NCBI GenBank assembly: GCA_024529925.1
Contig: JAFEUB010001787.1
Span: 1,033,501 to 1,097,500 of the forward strand
Source of the DNA: Ophthalmolycus amberensis
Taxonomy: Eukaryota > Chordata > Actinopteri > Perciformes > Zoarcidae
Reading direction: 5' to 3'
Length of the DNA stretch: 64,000 nt
In this document: in pieces, positions 1 through 12,089 of the stretch
How the letters are laid out: every line of letters begins with the position of its first letter
How positions within the stretch are numbered: the stretch's first letter is position 1
Program-made: the position numbers and the translations under genes
Notes under the pieces: model-generated
The model's database searches: none
Seen by the model: only the letters and a program-made list of their open reading frames with translations
What the model was told of the DNA's origin: nothing

Positions 1-773
1 TGGGCGGAGAGTGACGGAGCTTGAAAGTGGCTGCATCACACTAAACACTAAACAACACTAAATTGAAAGCATTAATCTGTGTGCATGAATCATTAAATCC
101 AAAATGCGAACACAATCACAACTCATTGAAAAAAAGAGCACGTATTTGTGTGTGTTTCTTCCCCCCATGACTCAGAGATTTTGAAGAACTGACATGAAAT
201 GTATTATTAAAAGTATGGCCCTTTATATCTGCAGTGACACAGCCTGGCACATAACACAGGAGGGAACAATGAGGCTGAAAAGAGGAGAAGTGTTGCATAA
301 CTGTCTCGTGTAATTACCTCTCAGGCAACGGAATGAAAGCTTTACAGTTAAGTGAGGGGTAATGGAAGACGGAGATGGTGAAACAACATGAAAAAAAAGA
401 AAAGATAACGAAATAGTGTCGGCTTCAAATCAAGGCTCAACGCAACAAAGTCTTTTCATTTACAGTTTTCCCTCGTATGCGATATTGTTACATAGCTTGC
501 TTACAGACTTGCATTTCTAATAAAAGAGCATGATATGTACTACTGAACATTGCTAAGCTGGAGGTCGCACATGCAATATGTATTTGATCTTTCTCCCCAT
601 TGTGAAACTCTAAATGTTTGATTTTGCTCCATGGGATATTCTGTGTTAACTGGAATAGGCAGAAATGCACACAGCATGTCAGAGGAGGACAAGAGGAATG
701 ATGATGATTGTTTCTGTCAAGTACATGTTTTTAGCATAGTGGGCAGATTCTATGGGAACTAGGAAGTGTGGTA

Positions 774-834
774 GTGTGTGTGTGAGTGTGTGTGTGTATG
801 TGTGTGTGTGTGTGTGTGTATGTGAGTGTGTGTG
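774..834. repeat. (GT)n microsatellite
   Basis: Imperfect GT dinucleotide tract interrupted by a few A and TA steps. Alternating purine-pyrimidine DNA of this kind can adopt Z-form. It faces a CA tract about 130 bases downstream, so the two are complementary in inverted orientation. The frames that cross it only read the repeat. Confidence 0.95.
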
Positions 835-963
835 GGCATTGTGTAGGCACTGTCAGGATGACGCACTTTTATGATGTCATCTGTCCTCTGGAACAGATTG
901 GATTTAATTGGTCGGTCGTTTCACAGGCGCATGCTTTTTTTTTAACAAGTGCATCTGTCAAAA

Positions 964-996
964 ACACACGCACACCCACACACACACACACACACA
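964..996. repeat. (CA)n microsatellite
   Basis: CA dinucleotide tract with a few G and C interruptions near its start. It is the inverted complement of the GT tract at 774-834. Confidence 0.95.
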
Positions 997-3900
997 GCGG
1001 TTGTTGTAAAAAGTCAATCATCTCTGCTGCGGTGTGGAATATACTTCACCTCGGACTACACAAGTACACACATTTTGAGTGATTCATATCAAATTATACG
1101 AGGACTCTTCGTACGCACACAGGCCAGCATAAATGATATAATCTCTCCCTCTCTCCATAAACACACACTCTTGTTCCCACAATGTTCGCCGTGTTCGTGC
1201 GTCGATATATCAGCCGTAGCCTCGTAGCCTGGCTGTGTCCTACCCCAGAGCGAACCCTGTGTTCTCATAGTTTGCAGGCCTTAGTAGCGCTGATAACACT
1301 CCGGGTCTACGGGCCCCCATTCATCACCTCCAAGTACCAGCTCACCGGATGCTCTGCTCCAGACTTACTTACAGGACCGGCGAGGGAAAGCTGAAGGGGA
1401 TGGGGATGTGCTGATAAATTCTTTCCACTGACAACTACATTATCGTGAGGATCTGTGTCAACGATTTAGCAATTAATAACGCCTCCTGACCTTTTCTCCT
1501 CCTGTTTCTGAGCTAGACAGCCTGCGTGTGGTTCTCATCATCACAGAAGAAGTCTTAACTTAACATTTATTAATCTCCACATTGTTAAACAGCAATGCAT
1601 AATAGATGATGTTACACTTGACAGCATGCTTATGTTTGTGCTTGTGTGGTTTTGTTGCGGTAACCTGCAACAGGGGAAAGAAAATGACTGCATGACTTTG
1701 ATGACGATGTCTTTTCTCCCCCCAAAAGCTGGTGTGTCACTTTAGATGCTTGTACTGGACAACATACTGTAGACTGTGGGCAATCCACGTAATACTTCTC
1801 CCATAGAGCGACATACAGAGAAGAGTGAGATGAAATCATGTACCAGCCACAGACATCCAAACATCCAGCCAGCAAAGAGTCACACACAGTATGACACCAC
1901 AAGACAGGAAACCAGGGTCCAATCAAACGCGAGCTCGTCCACCATAAAACAGCAGAGCAGCGATGCAGCAGCCTCAGCCACACTCCCAACTAGGCTCCTG
2001 GCCCTTGTACCGGTGGTTGTGGAGTTCTGTTCTGCAGGTTTATGAGATGGGATACAACATAAAGCTGGCTGCTGAGATGGTGGAATACAGATTTTTCTTT
2101 TAAAAACCCTTGTGTCTTATCATACGAGGTGATAGAGACCGGCTGTACAGTACTTAAAAAGAGTAGCAAGTGCAACTTTAACAACTGCTTTAGTTCGCAA
2201 ACCTTTTTCCTTTCATATTGAATCAAAGTTTTCTCAATGGTTGGTTTGCAATGCAAAAAGAACATCATGAAGATCCTAAAATGCGGACTGAAAGCGGAGT
2301 TATCATAAATATATGCTATCTCTGGTCACTTGAAACTCCAGGGAAGTTTAAGTTTTCTTTGGGCAGGACTTGAGCAGACTTCAGGTTGGACAGATTGAAC
2401 TGACTATACTCAACTTACTACTTACGTTGGGCCACAACCTCCACGCACTATTAAACCAAGACTTTCAATAGAGTGGGTGAGTTCTAACATATAGATTTAG
2501 CAGCCATCCACGCATTGGCAAAGCTGCACCCATTTGTCGTAGTTATGATTTGATAAGCAGCACATTGCATGTGCATGTTCATCTTAAATGAAAGGATGTA
2601 CCTCAAAGATGCAGAACTGATGCGTGTAATGACATTGTAAGCAGTGGAACCAGCAGTCATCACAACAGCCTGAGATAGCGTTTGTGCAGCATGACAGAAC
2701 ATATACAGTAGAGCCATGTGTCGGTTTACTGCATGCCTGATGGGTGAAAGAGCTCATTAAAAGAACTAACGTAATGTAAAACATCACTTACTGGTCTAAT
2801 AGCTACTTCATTTGAGATCATTTAGGCTTTAATCTGGAACAAACACACTACTGGTGTGTGTGTGTGTCTGAACAGTGGTGGTGATACTGGTGGTAGGGGG
2901 CGTCCATAGTCTACCTATGGATCGTTATCTTACATACGGCAGGACGCATCCTGTGTGTGTGTGCTGGTTTATATAGAGACAGATTGATTCATGGGCCTCA
3001 TCCCCCTGATTGGGTTCGCTATCGATCAGGCCGGCTGTGGGCTGCTGCTGACCGTGACCTGGGAACCACAGAGCGGTTACCGCTACACAGCAGGTAGCAG
3101 AGTTGAAATGATGCGATGATTAATTTAGGAGGGAGATCAGAAAAGAAATGAGGATGCTTAGAAAAATGAGAAGGAAAATACAGCAAACAGCGAAACATTA
3201 AAACTTAATTTTGAGCTATATTAATTATTAAAGAGTAGCATATTTTCTTAGTTTGCTCACAGAAATAGAAGGTCCATCATTTCCATCATAGCCCCAAATT
3301 AATCCTGCAAAGGTGTCACTTATTTGACAAATTATACAATTTAAGTTTTAAATGTCACACCTACAGCAATTGGTCTGCATCAGTGTTTATCTAATGGTTT
3401 TGAATCCTTCTTATATGAGCACAACTTCTGTGTTTTTGTTTAAAGGTGCTTTTATGAATGTTATTTGATCTATTTTCCTGCGTTCTCATCTCATCTCTCT
3501 GTTTCTTCATTTTGTGTCCCGTGCAGCACTAAATGTTCCGACATGAGCTCCTATTCGTTCTATTCCATTATTGATTCCGTTTCTGACGTTTGATGAAGAC
3601 GGAGATGTCACCGCCGATGACGACTCGCAGACGCGGTGTGTGATTTATGATTGACGATGTGAGTGTGTCAGTGTACGTAGCTGCAGCTCTGGTAATTGAC
3701 AGCCGTGTGCTTGTCAAACATGAGAAACAATGTGACCCTTGCAGTTATTTTCCTCGTCATGTCTAAAGACTGGCGAAGCAGACATACGGTTGCTTATCAA
3801 AATTATGAAGGGGATGTAGATTTGTGGCTAACATCCCAAAAATAAAATCCTCATCCATAATGAATTATGAATTAACAGAAGAAAAGTTTGTGCTTCTCGT

Positions 3901-4103
3901 ATTATCAATGAAAGTGTTACAGGAAGTGTTGTAAAGGTCCTTTAAATAAGCCTGGTTTACTTAGGTCAGGTAAACTTCCACAAAGTCAGAGTAGTCCTTC
4001 ATAAGCAGTGTTTAATTTTGCCAAAAAGTCTCTCACACAAGACCAAATACAGGACATTTGTATTGAATAAATAGACATGATCTCCCTCTGCCTCAGACAC
4101 CCG

Positions 4104-4791
4104 TACCGCTACACACGCGTACCGCTACACACGCGTACCTCTACACACGCGTACCGCTACACACGCGTACCTCTACACACGCGTACCGCTACACACGCGT
4201 ACCTCTACACACGCGTACCGCTACACACGCGTACCTCTACACACGCGTACCGCTACACACGCGTACCTCTACACACGCGTACCGCTACACACGCGTACCT
4301 CTACACACGCGTACCGCTACACACGCGTACCGCTACACACGCGTACCTCTACACACGCGTACCGCTACACACGCGTACCTCTACACACGCGTACCTCTAC
4401 ACACGCGTACCGCTACACACGCGTACCTCTACACACGCGTACCGCTACACACGCGTACCTCTACACACGCGTACCTCTACACACGCGTACCGCTACACAC
4501 GCGTACCTCTACACACGCGTACCTCTACACACGCGTACCGCTACACACGCGTACCTCTACACACGCGTACCTCTACACACGCGTACCGCTACACACGCGT
4601 ACCTCTACACACGCGTACCTCTACACACGCGTACCGCTACACACGCGTACCGCTACACACGCGTACCGCTACACACGCGTACCGCTACACACGCGTACCT
4701 CTACACACTCGTACCTCTACACACGCGTACCTCTACACACGCGTACCTCTACACACGTGTACCTCTACACACGCGTACCTCTACACGTGCG
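4104..4791 (+). repeat. 16-bp minisatellite, about 43 units
   Basis: Tandem array of a 16-bp unit, TACCGCTACACACGCG, with one main variable site: CCGC (G type) or CCTC (T type). I count 43 units. The variants are ordered. Units 2-13 alternate G and T (a 32-bp dimer). A mixed stretch follows, then units 22-33 repeat as G-T-T (a 48-bp trimer). Units 34-37 are all G type and units 38-43 all T type. Only the last units carry other changes, such as ACTCG and ACGTG. Each junction creates ACGCGT, which is CpG-dense and alternating purine-pyrimidine. A 244-codon open frame crosses it because a 16-bp unit without stops reads open; it encodes only a 16-residue repeat and is not credible as a gene. Confidence 0.97.
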
Positions 4792-5439
4792 GCTGTGGAG
4801 GTTGGAAGTGAGTCCTTGTCTGCGAAGCAGCACTTTGGGGTTTTACAGTCATAGTGACATTTAGGATTATCTCCATGTCAGAATATGGTTATTATATATA
4901 TTTTTTCTGCAAAATAAACATGAATTGAGTGAATGGATACCTTCAAATATGTGGTTCTACTTTTGTCATATTATTAGAATCATCCCTCTGAATCCACTCG
5001 CTGGATGGATGCGTGTTTACTGTCAAACAGAGGAGCCGTGTGTGAAAGAACTCACAGCACCGCCACCAACAGCAATTATAATTTGTTCAAGAGGATATCA
5101 ACTGCAACATACAGGACACCGGTCTTATAATTAAAAAAGCTCGCACATCTGTCCTCATGTGGTGATGCTCATTTGCAGTGTTGCTTTCGCAGCATCATAT
5201 ATATCAAATGAATGAATGAATGCAATCAGGTTAGGGAATGAGTGCAGTCCATTTTGAAGTCATAACAGTGAAAGTGTACAGACGTGTATGTGTGTGATGG
5301 CGTGTCTTAATGTATGCGAGAGGCCCTGGGCGGGTCCCAGCACCAGCTGTTGGTAATAAGCTGTGGCTGCTAATAAACGTTCCCCCCTAAGCGGTGGAGC
5401 TACAGGGCACCGAGGCCCGTCTACAGCGCCGGCCTTGCG

Positions 5440-5472
<33 letters not shown>

Positions 5473-6688
5473 CCACATCAATCTGCCCTTTTTTTTTCCT
5501 CACATGCCAATTCTCTCTCGCTCTCTCTCCATCTACCCCCTCACTGAGTCAAATCAACCTAATAGATCTGCAATGAGCCTGCCGAGCATTGTAATGAAGT
5601 CCAGCCTTGGGCTCCACACTAATGCCAAAGGACAGTGTATCAATCAAAGTCAAGGAGAAGGAGCTATGTCTTCTTTTTAAACATAGTAGGATTGGCTGCA
5701 AGGTCAAGACGGAGGGATACATTGTATCCTATTGTTTTTCTGTTGATAGTCTTGATTCCTCCCGATTCTGCCACTGTCTTAAAAGAGTGTGTTTGCACGC
5801 TGCATGCACCAAAAACAACTTACACACCAAGCTCACCTCTTCGACATGCTTTGTTCTCCCTGAGCCTTTCATCTCCGTCTACTGTTCCCCCCCTGAGTTC
5901 TTTCTCAGGAGATGCAGGTTTTCCTCACAGTATACAGTATGTCACACCCTATTGGATGTTAAATAATCTCCAGACTCACTTAAAACCAGGGTTGCTACTT
6001 CCACACAGCTTGCATTACTTTCACCATTCCGAAGTAAGAGACACAGTCTTTCTAGGACCCTGAATCGAATTCTAGCTACTTAGTAAATACAGGAAGTTCA
6101 GCCTCCTCTGCCGCGCTGTGATCTCTGAACAAGATGGAAACATAAGACGTGTTTTTTAGTGAAGGAAATCAAACCTGAGTGTTGGTGGTCTGAGCAACTT
6201 CTCTTTGATTTGAGGATTAGAGCTATGGAATGTTCATCGCTGTCTTAGCAATGACTCTGAGGCTAATGGAAGCGGACGCTGTTAATCTAATGTGGGTCTA
6301 TCTAGCAGCGCTCTCCGTCTCTTATTCCTAGTGTGTAAGTCTCACACCGCTCAGCTGAATACACCAAGCTCAGCCATCACACACTATCGGCACGCCGCCA
6401 TTTAAAACCTTCAGACGCTGTTTCTGAGCAGTCGAGCTATTACCGTTTAATTTATTCGTTAGAGACAAGACAAGGACACAATATAACAGCAGTAGGTTTG
6501 AGTGATGGCCATTTCAGGGACTTCTCCAGCCTCCAAAAAAAAAGAAAGGGTCAGCAGTTACAGACTCGCTGTCAGCAGCATAAACACTTTATGATTGAGG
6601 ATTTATTAGTGTTAATGATGTTATTTCTAAGCAACACCACAGCCACACTGAATATAGAGCCACGCTTCATGTTTTTATATCGTGTGAG
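4792..6688. other. Non-coding DNA with no supported gene
   Basis: The stretch contains an AT microsatellite (listed separately), a CT-rich run near 5511-5530, and otherwise unique sequence. Overlapping open frames between 5363 and 6063 show no domain, no codon bias that I can recognise and no paired splice sites. Around 6310-6340 a strong pyrimidine tract followed by TAG, TGT and GTAAGT looks like splice signals but encloses only three bases. Confidence 0.55.
5441..5472. repeat. (AT)n microsatellite
   Basis: About 15 AT dinucleotides following a GC-rich segment. It is self-complementary and could extrude as a small cruciform. Confidence 0.95.
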
Positions 6689-6720
6689 GAACGAACATGC
6701 AATTTATTGCATGTTCGTTC
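6689..6720. repeat. Perfect short inverted repeat (hairpin)
   Basis: Arms GAACGAACATGCAAT and ATTGCATGTTCGTTC pair perfectly over 15 bases around a two-base centre. There is no T-run after it, and no obvious longer precursor arms surround it, so neither a terminator nor a microRNA precursor is indicated. It may be the scar or core of a small fold-back element. Function unknown. Confidence 0.9.
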
Positions 6721-9451
6721 TGTGTTAGTATCTACATCTGCCCTGATCTTCTGGGCCTCACCCTGACACATGCTGAAACAATGAACATGCTCTTGCTTTT
6801 TTTACAATTCAGATTTAAATGGATTCTTAGCATTTATACACACCAAAGTATAAGGTCAACCATACAAACAACCATATATTTGAGTACTGACTGTAGCATT
6901 CTCTATGGTAGCCAGCATGAGTTCATCTCTTCGGTCATATTTTACTGATTCTGCAACTTGGCTTACTTTTGTATTTAGATTCACACGCTCCACACAACTT
7001 AATACACATTGTGTCCAACTTGCAACCAAAAGGGTGTGACGTTTGTTGATGTACAGCCTTAAATGCACGCAACACTTCATAAGCAAGCTAATGTATCATA
7101 TGATGTATAATATACAGTATGATATAATACAATATAGAATATACAGGGTGCCATTTGTAAAAAATAAAAGTCATAGGGGGGATGTAATTGAGACATTTTA
7201 TTGTAGGGCCTATGTAGATGATGAAGCCTGTTGGCCTTCAGCTGCAAGACATAACCAAACTGTTACAGTATATGCCTACATGTCAGACTAAGAAATATGT
7301 CTTCTTTTGTTATATTCATCACAGAGCCTATACCAGCCCGGTCTGCATGCTTAGTACACACTGATTGGTTAAGCAACTAGAGCTGCTCCGGGATTTGAAT
7401 GAGCAGACTGACAGACAAACTATAGTCCACATATATTACATCCCTAATCCACGTACCGTACACCAACAACAGAAACATGTGAATCCACCTAAAAGGAGGA
7501 AGTCCACGACCACAAAAATGAGTTTAGTGTTAAAATTACTGCCAACAAAATGCTGGCTCTCCATCTCAATGTCCCGGGCTAATTCCCAGTCCAGGCACGT
7601 CCCTGCTTGTGGGCGGGTAACAAGCCAGACAAGGTGTCATGTGATGATTTAAAAGAATGCATATAAGCAATAATTTGATTAGGGAAAGACACATTTTACC
7701 ATTGCAAATGTAATCCAGCTAATCAGGAGTCCAAATGTGAGATGCATAGCAATGCCAGAGGGAAGTGAGCCTGTTTAAATAGAGTAGTAGGGACACAAGT
7801 GTCTGGTGTCTGGCTATCATTTTCAAATCTATACATCCATGTATCTTTGCTCATTTACTAGTCCAAGTTTCTTCTATTTAATCCACTGGATCGTGTTAAG
7901 ACACAGTGGAGCGTAAAATGGCATAAATGGGGCCTCAAATGGAGCAAATGAGTGCACATTTAATTGTAGTGATTTAAACGGGTTCCCTGTGGTAGGGAAT
8001 GGGAGCCGGACGCCTTAAGTAGCAATTATCTCAGGTAGCTATCTCATTACCGCCCTCCTCTAGTATGTAAATGTGGCCACAGGCTTGGGAGTTATATTGC
8101 AGATCGGCCATTTTGTTGTGCTCTTTTTTGAGACGGTGCTGTTTATCACCAGGCAGGGAGAATAACTTCAGCACTGGTTGCGTTTCCAGGGAAAGTAGTG
8201 GCTTTTATAGCATATTGGTTCCCACGTCCGTGGCTGATGTTTAAGACTTGTTTAATTAAGTAGCCAGGTTGCTGCGATCAAACGGAACCTTCCCTCAGTG
8301 TGCAGCATTTTAATGGCCGAGGTGATGAAAGACATTCATAAATTAGGACAGTTATGAACCGTTTCAATGTCCACAGTGTTCCTTCGCGCCTCTATCGGCC
8401 CAGAATAAAGCAGCTTTACAAAAGAAATGTCCCAACTGTGTATAGATACACAACGCTAGCTTTTGGGAGAATGAAAAGAACTATGATTGGATTTTGAACA
8501 AAGCTCTTGGTATTGACACTTTTTGTGAGGGTTTGTCTGATTATATTGGATATTTTAGACGGGGGGTGTAGAGAAAAACACTGTCTTAGACTAAGTGCCA
8601 CTCTCCATCCAACAGAGAGCCTGAATCCTCCATTTCCTCGTCCTAATTGTACACGCGTGGTTTACTGAGCATCCTCAGCATCATGTGTGGTGAGCGGGCC
8701 AATCCCACTGCAGCATCAGCTTGAAGAGGCTTCTGCTGGCTCTGACTAGCCTGAGGTTGGCATTCACGGGAGGGAGAGAGAAAAAAGGGAGAGGGAGATG
8801 CTAATCATCTGAGCTGAGGAGAACAAGGCTTGAGAGAGACACAGAGAGAGAGATGTGCACAGAAAGATGTGTCAGCCTCTGCTAATGCCAGTTTTTGGAG
8901 TCACAATGAAATGCAGCAATGGGATAAGGATCTGTGTTTGTAGTTTGCCTTTCCTGCCTCGACAGTTAAGGGACAACAATTACCGCTGCCACTACCTGCC
9001 TTATAAGCCTGGCCAGAAAAACCAAAACATAAATGTCCAGCAATGATATTTTTGCAACCCCGATGCGTTAGCGAGGTTCGGCTATATTTTACATAGCTGA
9101 TCCAATTTTAAAGAAATATATGGAAAATCTTTTCACATTAGGTGTAGACCAGCAACACACTGGTTGGACAAAGATGGTGCTGCAATCACTTGCTAATGAC
9201 TGCCTCACTTTTTAAAGGCATGTTTTCCTTGTTGCCTGACTTCTAATTTTGCACTGCAGTGTTCTGCTCAACAATCAATTAGAGTGTTTGTCCCCACTCT
9301 GCAGTGCACCCCAAGGGGTGAATATGTCCCGAACCAAACCTCCAGTCCCCACCCCGGTTCCAACTGGGTTCCAAGATGGACAAAATGCTACATTAGTATT
9401 TAGACAACATCAGACATCTGGGCCAAAAACTCACCGGACAAAGCTAGACAA
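6721..9451. other. Non-coding DNA with no supported gene
   Basis: Unique sequence without recognisable repeats or domains. The part around 7900-8360 is repeat-free and has several TTAATT and ATTTAAT motifs of the kind bound by homeodomain proteins, so it could include a conserved enhancer, but this cannot be tested without alignment. Short open frames have no recognisable content. Confidence 0.55.
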
Positions 9452-9493
9452 GCGCACGCACGCATGCACACGCGCATGCACACGCACACGCAC

Positions 9494-9552
<59 letters not shown>
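9452..9552. repeat. (CA)n microsatellite with a degenerate GCAC start
   Basis: The tract opens with irregular CGCA and TGCA steps and becomes a pure CA run from about 9498 to 9551. It is alternating purine-pyrimidine throughout. Open frames on both strands here are only the repeat read as His-Thr or Cys-Val. Confidence 0.97.
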
Positions 9553-10747
9553 AGAGACATGCTGAATTATCACAGCACAGAACTCAAAGGGTAAAATATT
9601 CCCGTGGGATTGGTCACAAAACGATTTATCGTGACTGTGTGAGAAGGACTGCATGTTTTCTTGCTTAACATTCTGCTGTGTTGATTACTATTCCACATTC
9701 ATAATGCATAGTAGGTACTGCAGCGAGACAAAGCTAATTATTAGGAGGCGAGCGATAACACTGACACATCACTAAAGCGGGAGTTGGCTGCTGCAAACTG
9801 CTGTGAGCTAGAGTTTTAAACTCATTGTCTCCCTGTTTGTGTGAGGTGTTGATACGTCCCATTAGTCTGTCCATCTCCGCTCTCATCCCACCATCCCAAT
9901 CCTGTCCCTCCCCCACGCCCGCCCCCTCTGATTCCAAATGAAATGCAGATAGAAAGCCAGCGTACTGTGACGTGTCAGCATATTCACAGATAAAGCATCT
10001 GCCCGCATTTTTAATAAAAGCCTGCATGGTCCAGAGCACTGTAGGCCCGATACACAACAACATGGAGGATGAAATGAAATGTGCCCAAAACTTTGCATCT
10101 CCCTCTCATAAGTTACATTAATGGGAAGGTCATTTTGAAATGTAGTGCAATGCGGAAGCACTAGCGAAAGGAAAGTGAGCCGTTAAGAGTCGCGAGGATA
10201 CGGATTGTACGTCTGGATTGCAACCAAAAGTCCCATTCAAACATGGGAAGCACTCAACCACACAGATTGAAAGTCTGATCGGTGTAGCGTTAAAACCCGG
10301 CTGAGGCAGATGAACAAACAATGTGAGAATGAAAGCGGTGTAACCCCATGCACATACAGTGGCACTGAAACACAGAGCTCTAAACCTGAATCACTGCATC
10401 CGAGCCACTTTCACAAAGCTCGGGAACTTGAAAATGACACTAGAACTACTCGTTGAATCCTGGATCCTGATAAGGCGGTCACAGTGCAGCATGCCAACGG
10501 TGTACAGTATAATGTTATTCAAACTGAATTGTGCCCGAGCTACCAAACTGGCAATTCATTCGCTGAAACCTTCAAATTTGCATTTACATTGGAGAGTAAT
10601 GCAGTTTATGAGACTTGCAAAGTAGGGACTAAGAGTTCTGTCTTTCCACAGCAGACATTTAGTATCCGTCCGTATACAGTACAAACAAATTAAAGGTAAT
10701 GTAGTAGGCAATATCAAATAGCTGCAAAGCATAATGAATGAGAATGA

Positions 10748-10761
10748 GGGGGGGGGGGGGG
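10748..10761 (+). repeat. G14 homopolymer
   Basis: Run of 14 consecutive G, followed by A and five more G. Homopolymers of this length are prone to length error in assemblies. Confidence 0.95.
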
Positions 10762-10954
10762 AGGGGGCAGTTCTTCACAGAAGAAGGTGTACACAAAGTT
10801 AAATTAAAATGAAGAGAGATAATTGGTGGATTGATGGTTTGTGTGCCTGCTGATGCTCACACATGGCTAACTGTAATTAAGTGGACTAAAACCTGCAGGA
10901 CGATATCAAAAAACAGGCATAGGCGACACAAAGTATAGAGAGAAGACCACTTAC

Positions 10955-10972
10955 CGACTTGAGATGAGTCAC
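10955..10972 (-). other. Candidate 18-nt microexon, minus strand
   Basis: Read on the minus strand, a long pyrimidine tract (about 29 of 33 positions) ends in CTACAG. It is followed by the 18 bases GTGACTCATCTCAAGTCG and then a perfect GTAAGTGG donor. Eighteen bases keep the reading frame. It is open in frame 0 (VTHLKS) and in one other frame (core DSSQV); the third frame has a TGA. Cassette exons this short are typical of neuronal genes with very long introns in vertebrates. No neighbouring exons were identified, so the host gene is unknown. In 64 kb on two strands, one such match could also arise by chance. Confidence 0.35.
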
Positions 10973-11999
10973 CTGTAGAGAAAGAAGAAGCAGAGCGGGA
11001 GAAAAATCAGTTCAAAGAGCAAAACACCTGCTCACCAAAAGATGGTTAGAACAAAATGAGATATATCAGCACTGGGGGGAAAAGCAGAACCAGAGTGCAA
11101 TTTGAATTAGATTTCTTTCCACACATGAACCTCAACAGAGCTACTAATTAAGATGGTGGAGGAAAACAACTAACGTGCATGTTCAGAAGGCAGCGTTCCT
11201 ATTTCCTTTCTGAAGTCTTAAAGGTCACAAGAGGACCTCTCAGGCAACAGCAAACTTCTTGACATTCACTTTCCACTTCTGGCTAGAATAACTCCTGCTA
11301 GGACTCAACGTCATTATAAAACATGACTGTGTTGTCGGCTTCTTTAAAAACAATGTTCTCCCCAACTGCATCCACCATGTATTTGTGACTTTTAAAAACA
11401 CATTATGCAATTAAGCAGGTTTTAAAACAGAAGCCAGCTAGCAGGGAGGAATAACAATAACAAATATTAGTCAACCAAAAAGAGACCAATTATAAATATC
11501 CGGAAATTCAACAATTCAGTGGCATAAATGAGCAAATAGTATGTAATAGCGTTTAATAAACAGTTCAAACATAATGAAAGAACGACATGGAACATGGACC
11601 TATGATGTCTCAGGCAGACAGTTACTGTCAGAGCCACACATGATGTGAAGGAGCAGGAAAGAGAGGGACGGATGGGCAGCAAGTTATAAAGTATCACCCA
11701 ATACCTCGCCACACTGCTTAATTAAACGGGAACCCAGCCCGGCTCATTCCCCTTTTGGATTCCTTCCAATGTTCAATAGATGATGCAAACATGAAAGAAA
11801 AAAATGAATAAGAATGCATAATTTTCATCTGAAATATTGATCCATGCTATCAGGTCAGATTCCCATTTAAAGATTGGAGCTGTTGGCAGGCGTTACGTAT
11901 TATAGCAAGTGTACAGTAGGTGTTAAGATCAATTCGGGTTGAGGTGCATCCAATTAACTTATGAAAAGTAAAGGTAAGTTGAGTTGTACACACCATATT

Positions 12000-12011
12000 T
12001 GCTTCTACTGC

Positions 12012-12065
<54 letters not shown>

Positions 12066-12077
12066 GCAGTAGAAGCA
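12000..12077. repeat. Perfect 78-bp AT-rich palindrome
   Basis: The 17-base arm TGCTTCTACTGCACAAT (12000-12016) is the exact reverse complement of 12061-12077. Between them lie 44 bases of alternating AT, which is itself self-complementary, so the whole 78 bp is a perfect palindrome. Such AT-rich palindromes can extrude cruciforms and are known to be unstable. Just after it the arm sequence GCAGTAG is partly repeated, then a second AT tract begins. Confidence 0.95.
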
Positions 12078-12087
12078 GTAGTGCAGT

Positions 12088-12089
12088 AG

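Larger units (their letters stand above)
1..4103. other. Non-coding DNA with no supported gene
   Basis: Apart from the two dinucleotide tracts listed separately, I see ordinary AT-leaning unique sequence. Open frames here are short, lack any recognisable domain, and are not bounded by convincing splice signals. A short GT run lies near 2854-2868. Nothing in this stretch resembles a transposon end, a tRNA or a known structured RNA. It is most simply intronic or intergenic DNA. Confidence 0.6.
9553..11999. other. Non-coding DNA, apart from a candidate microexon
   Basis: Unique AT-leaning sequence with a run of 14 G at 10748-10761. The one item that could belong to a gene is the candidate minus-strand microexon at 10955-10972, described separately. 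No other exon with matching orientation and strong splice signals could be found nearby. Confidence 0.55.

Noticed and set aside
4077..4811. 244-codon plus-strand open frame, the longest in the window
   Set aside because: It consists almost wholly of the 16-bp minisatellite; openness follows from a stop-free unit. No signal peptide, domain or flanking exon supports it.
6321..6340. Possible 3-nt microexon (strong pyrimidine tract, TAG, TGT, GTAAGT)
   Set aside because: Three-base exons exist but are very rare, and chance juxtaposition of an acceptor and a donor is likely. No neighbouring exon supports it.
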